This document shows positions 40,508 through 40,697 of a DNA stretch of 40,697 nt, piece by piece (position 1 is the stretch's first letter; every line of letters begins with the position of its first letter). The notes beneath the pieces were generated by a model that saw only the letters and a program-made list of their open reading frames with translations, ran no database searches and was not told the DNA's origin. The stretch comes from Calidithermus chliarophilus DSM 9957 (lineage in GTDB: Bacteria > Deinococcota > Deinococci > Deinococcales > Thermaceae), in NCBI RefSeq assembly GCF_000430045.1, contig NZ_KE387023.1:2465276-2505972 (forward strand), given 5' to 3'. A program made the translations under genes and the position numbers.

Positions 40508-40697
40508 TTACTCCGAGACGATCCAGTGGAAGTGGGTGGTGTGTCCCCCCAGGGGCCGGATTACGTCGCGTGCCTGCCGGCCGTCGTTGAGGGTCACGTT
40601 CCTGATGGCCTCCCAGAAGGCGTTGCCGTTGGCCTGCTGGTACGTGACGTAGACGGTGAGGATGCGTGAGCCGTAGGTGGCGTCGTTGAGGTGACCG
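40508..40697 (-). CDS. C-terminal end of an unidentified protein (partial)
   Basis: An open frame enters from the right edge on the minus strand and ends H-F-H-W-I-V-S-E then TAA at 40508-40510. The 62 visible residues include R-I-L-T-V-Y-V-T-Y-Q-Q-A-N-G-N-A-F-W and look beta-rich, possibly secreted. No start is inside the window. The stop codon is the right target duplication of MITE copy 5. No family recognised. Confidence 0.65.
   Translation of the reverse strand, partial: GHLNDATYGSRILTVYVTYQQANGNAFWEAIRNVTLNDGRQARDVIRPLGGHTTHFHWIVSE

Overview
The window is high-GC DNA, crowded with CTCGAG, from a bacterium that is most likely a member of the Thermaceae (Meiothermus/Calidithermus type). 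Four things point there: CTCGAG abundance; many starts with a TANNNT box only 5-8 nt upstream (leaderless mRNAs, common in Deinococcus-Thermus); an aspartokinase gene with an internal start followed by a phosphoribosyltransferase gene, the order described in Thermus flavus; and single-copy housekeeping genes resembling Thermus proteins. All identifications are by eye from motifs; nothing was searched.

Layout. 1-1760: end of an unknown gene, a portable terminator repeat, a MITE-like element, a lipoprotein gene and an HD-domain gene. 1759-5640: a tandem-NUDIX gene overlapping valS, behind a valine T-box leader. 5925-9642: a SARP/NB-ARC/TPR regulator and a SnoaL-like protein. 9984-12673: Mrp-type Fe-S carrier, SufR-like regulator, META-domain exported protein. 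12935-15461: hisF-hisIE and glpX. 15554-17874: CPCC protein, small barrel-like protein, and asd with a short ORF behind a threonine-rich attenuator leader. 18064-22544: two tandem lipoproteins with copper-radical-oxidase residues. 22606-26411: small exported and 2Fe-2S-like proteins, glyS with a glycine T-box, ruvA. 26487-30875: an unknown gene, a cupin/DinB/enoyl-CoA hydratase operon, lysC and a phosphoribosyltransferase gene. 31096-40697: alpha/beta hydrolase, GNAT, Na+/H+ antiporter, FtsB-like, Fur-family, pepA, DUF1385, mnmA and two small exported proteins, the last one cut by the window end.

The unusual content is between the genes. Most long intergenic spaces are filled by arrays of imperfect 7-bp words (heptamers) of a few recurring classes in a conserved order. 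They run from the stop codon of one gene to the promoter of the next. Heptamers also occur inside both T-box leaders and, in frame, inside valS. A separate palindromic module is shared by a second in-frame valS insertion and an intergenic terminator repeat. Five copies of a MITE-like two-hairpin element carry matching 3-bp TNA target duplications. A third repeat (R3, two GC hairpins) sits within the heptamer arrays.

Functionally the region is mostly housekeeping: two aminoacyl-tRNA synthetases under tRNA-sensing leaders, aspartate-family synthesis (asd, lysC), histidine synthesis, gluconeogenesis, Fe-S handling and tRNA thiolation. There is no phage, plasmid, CRISPR array, rRNA or tRNA that I can recognise.
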